Assembly: GCA_049324835.1 (NCBI GenBank)
Contig: JBMOMT010000031.1
Coordinates: 1 to 64,000 of the forward strand
Source of the DNA: JBMOMT01 sp049324835
GTDB taxonomy: Bacteria > Chloroflexota > Anaerolineae > CAYNKW01
Length of the DNA: 64,000 bases
Direction: 5' to 3'
The translations under genes and the position numbers were made by a program. The stretch's first letter is position 1. The number at the start of each line of letters is the position of its first letter. Shown here in pieces: positions 62,499 through 64,000 of this stretch. The notes beneath the pieces are model-generated. The model made no database searches, had not been told where the DNA came from, and saw only the letters and a program-made list of their open reading frames with translations.

Positions 62499-62687
62499 AT
62501 GAAAAAGGTACTGCTCTTGATTCTGGTGCTCGCGTTGTTCCTGTTCACAGCCCTGCCGGTGCTGGCCGGTAATCAGTCTGGCACGCCCGGTCCGGGCGAG
62601 CAGCCGCCCGGCTGGTCGCACGTGAATCCCGGTGGGGGAGGCAGTGATTCACCCGGTAGCGGGGTCGGTCCAGGCACGGAAGCGTAA
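62499..62687 (+). CDS. Small secreted Gly/Pro-rich peptide
   Basis: This 62-residue product starts at ATG 62499, preceded by AAGGAG. A clear signal peptide (KKVLLLILVLALFLFTALPVLA) leaves a mature peptide of about 39 residues rich in Gly, Pro and Ser, with no Cys. The N-terminus resembles that of the 49-haem protein. A strong terminator follows. I recognise no family. It could be a surface peptide or a partner of the cytochrome system; no function is claimed. Confidence 0.75.
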   Translation: MKKVLLLILVLALFLFTALPVLAGNQSGTPGPGEQPPGWSHVNPGGGGSDSPGSGVGPGTEA

Positions 62688-62732
62688 CATCGGCTGGAAC
62701 TGACTCTATTCTGTGACAACAATGATCGAGGG

Positions 62733-62769
62733 AACTCGCTTGGCGCAGGCGCGCCGAAGCGAGTTTTCC
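62733..62769 (+). terminator. Terminator closing the cytochrome region
   Basis: A long stem AACTCGCTT-GGCGC / GCGCC-AAGCGAGTT with one bulged G and a 4-nt loop, with four T at the foot, 45 bp after the small-peptide stop. Confidence 0.85.
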
Positions 62770-62852
62770 TTTGTGGCTTCAAGTGCGACTCGCCTGGCTG
62801 AAACCTGGCCGATAGTGTGTGGCCCCTCGTGGCCGGGCAGTTGCGAAAAAGA

Positions 62853-62884
62853 AACGGGATGACCCTTTTGAGGGCCATCCCGTT
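62853..62884 (-). terminator. Terminator of the DUF5667 gene
   Basis: A stem AACGGGATG/CATCCCGTT with an inner CCC/GGG. On the minus strand it is followed by TTCTTTTT, which fits the convergent gene ending at 62913. Confidence 0.85.
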
Positions 62885-62912
62885 GTCTGTTTGACCAGTG
62901 TTTGACGATGAT

Positions 62913-63971
62913 CTAGCCGTTGCCGTTTCCCTGTTTCTTGGGGGTGTGTGTGGGTTGAGGCTGCGGCGGCGGAGCCTGGGTAGGCTCTGCGGTAGGCGCT
63001 GGCTCCACGGTCGTTGTAGGCGCCGGCTCTACGGTCTCTGTGGGCTCTGGTGTGCAGGTCTGATCCCGCTCCTGCTCTTTGCCCTGAGTGCGATCCGGTG
63101 TCGGCTGCGTGCGACCCTGGATGCGGTCTCTGTCCCAGATGTGAATCTGGTCGCCTTCCGGCGTCACGACAGTGTTCTGGTTCTCGTTGCGCTCCTCGTT
63201 ATAAGGACGCTCCGGGGTGTTGGTCAGGCCGGGCGCAGGCGGCTCAGGCGTGCTCTCTTGGCCGTTGCCCTTGGGGCCGGGTGTGACCTCGTTGTTCTGG
63301 CCCTGAACAGGGGTACGATCGGGCTGTTGATTCTGCTCCCGTTCTTGTTCCTGGTTCTGATTCAGGGCCGGTGTGCAGTCCTCGCAGGTGGGTGTGGCGT
63401 TGGGGCCATGCGGCCCGCCGGTTTCGTCTTCGAGACCGTACTGAGACTGGTAGGTATGCTGGAATTGCTGCGGGTCTTGGAGGCCGGCGCTGGCAGTCTC
63501 GTAGGCGCGCCGTGTCGCCTGTAATGCCCGCTGCAGGGCCGGCTGCGTTTCTTGCGGCGCGTTCTCTTGCACCTGTTCCAGAACCCGCTCTTGATTCTGC
63601 ACCCTCTCCACGACCCGCACCAGCAGGCCGGGCACCTGATCGGGTTGAGCCTGGGCGATCTGGGCCATCACCTGTTCGGTGTGCCGCACCATACGTTCGA
63701 TGGTATCTGCTGGCACGGCTTCACCCTCGGCCATGAGCTGCTCCATCTCGGTCGCCCGCTCTTGAGCAAAGGCCAGCGAGAGCGCTGCCTGGGCGGCGGC
63801 GTCCTTTGTCAGGGCCAGGCGCGTGTCTTCTACGGCCAGTTTGACCCGATGAAGGGCATCGCCGGGCAGGCTATCGGTGGAAGCGAGGGCCACGCCCCCG
63901 CCTACGGCTGTGGTTCCCATCACGACGGCCATCACTGCCGCCAGAACTTTGTAGGCCAGGAAAAACTTCAT
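62913..63971 (-). CDS. DUF5667-domain exported protein with low-complexity tail
   Basis: This 352-residue protein has a signal peptide (AVMAVVMGTTAVGGGVALA), then a helical DUF5667 domain at residues 30-165 (DSLPGDALHRVKLAVEDTRLAL and QATRRAYETA). The rest is a low-complexity Gln/Asn/Glu-, then Pro/Thr-rich tail of about 165 residues, with a CEDC pair near residue 193. AAGGAG precedes the ATG. Such proteins often follow an ECF sigma factor gene; the upstream gene is outside the window. The same PGD...VKxAVExxRLxL motif occurs at the start of the 49-haem cytochrome. Confidence 0.85.
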   Translation of the reverse strand: MKFFLAYKVLAAVMAVVMGTTAVGGGVALASTDSLPGDALHRVKLAVEDTRLALTKDAAAQAALSLAFAQERATEMEQLMAEGEAVPADTIERMVRHTEQVMAQIAQAQPDQVPGLLVRVVERVQNQERVLEQVQENAPQETQPALQRALQATRRAYETASAGLQDPQQFQHTYQSQYGLEDETGGPHGPNATPTCEDCTPALNQNQEQEREQNQQPDRTPVQGQNNEVTPGPKGNGQESTPEPPAPGLTNTPERPYNEERNENQNTVVTPEGDQIHIWDRDRIQGRTQPTPDRTQGKEQERDQTCTPEPTETVEPAPTTTVEPAPTAEPTQAPPPQPQPTHTPKKQGNGNG

Positions 63972-64000
63972 TTTGCGTCTCCTTGTGGGTTGGGTTGAGA

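Overview
The window is a high-GC (roughly 60-65% by eye) bacterial segment. It is densely coded, with consensus TTGACA/TATAAT promoters, AGGAGG ribosome sites and many intrinsic terminators. Gene content suggests Chloroflexota (Anaerolineae/Caldilineae-like): fused, archaeal-flavoured HMG-CoA-synthase/DUF35 enzymes, a greA-lysS pair, LTD/FG-GAP secreted proteins, a YLPL(V/I/A) motif at or near the ends of secreted proteins, a DUF5667 protein and very large multihaem cytochromes. This placement is an inference; no rRNA is present.

Layout. 1-2.1 kb: the 3' part of an RHS-like gene running off the left edge, joined out of frame to a helix-turn-helix remnant, then tRNA-Lys(CTT) diverging from a PadR regulator. 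2.2-23.9 kb: a one-strand acyl-CoA catabolism island. It holds two adjacent acyl-CoA dehydrogenases, hydrolases, SDRs, a permuted hydratase-SDR-SCP2 multifunctional enzyme, an HMGS-like/DUF35/SDR fusion lacking the catalytic Cys, an SCP-x-type thiolase, an acyl-CoA ligase, a CrtI-like oxidoreductase, a flavodoxin-type/2Fe-2S reductase, and fadN-fadA. The set resembles sterol or branched side-chain beta-oxidation. Small IS66-like MITEs and TTGACGT heptamer arrays are scattered through it.

24-37 kb: a small nuclease-like protein and hpt; a minus-strand surface-polysaccharide-type cluster (GT-C transferase, membrane protein, Wzt-like ATPase); an MFS-HEAT fusion and a double-domain metallopeptidase; then an MTHFS-like protein, a PIG-L deacetylase, greA behind a leader terminator, and lysS. 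37-50 kb: secreted or membrane proteins (LTD-PLD-LTD, DUF2723, FecR-like, FG-GAP), acylphosphatase, and a NarX/LiaS-type sensor kinase with its NarL-type regulator. The kinase promoter carries 11-bp direct repeats.

50-64 kb: the most striking region. A large secreted protein is followed by cytochrome b, a Rieske protein, a 6-haem cytochrome, a 12-haem cytochrome, a membrane protein with a zinc ribbon, and a 1319-residue cytochrome with 49 CxxCH motifs. Together these encode 67 c-type haem sites beside a quinol-oxidising b/Rieske core. The likely logic is quinol to Rieske/cyt b to 6/12-haem relay to a 49-haem wire or capacitor, possibly for extracellular or long-distance electron transfer. A 62-residue secreted peptide and a convergent DUF5667 protein close the window.
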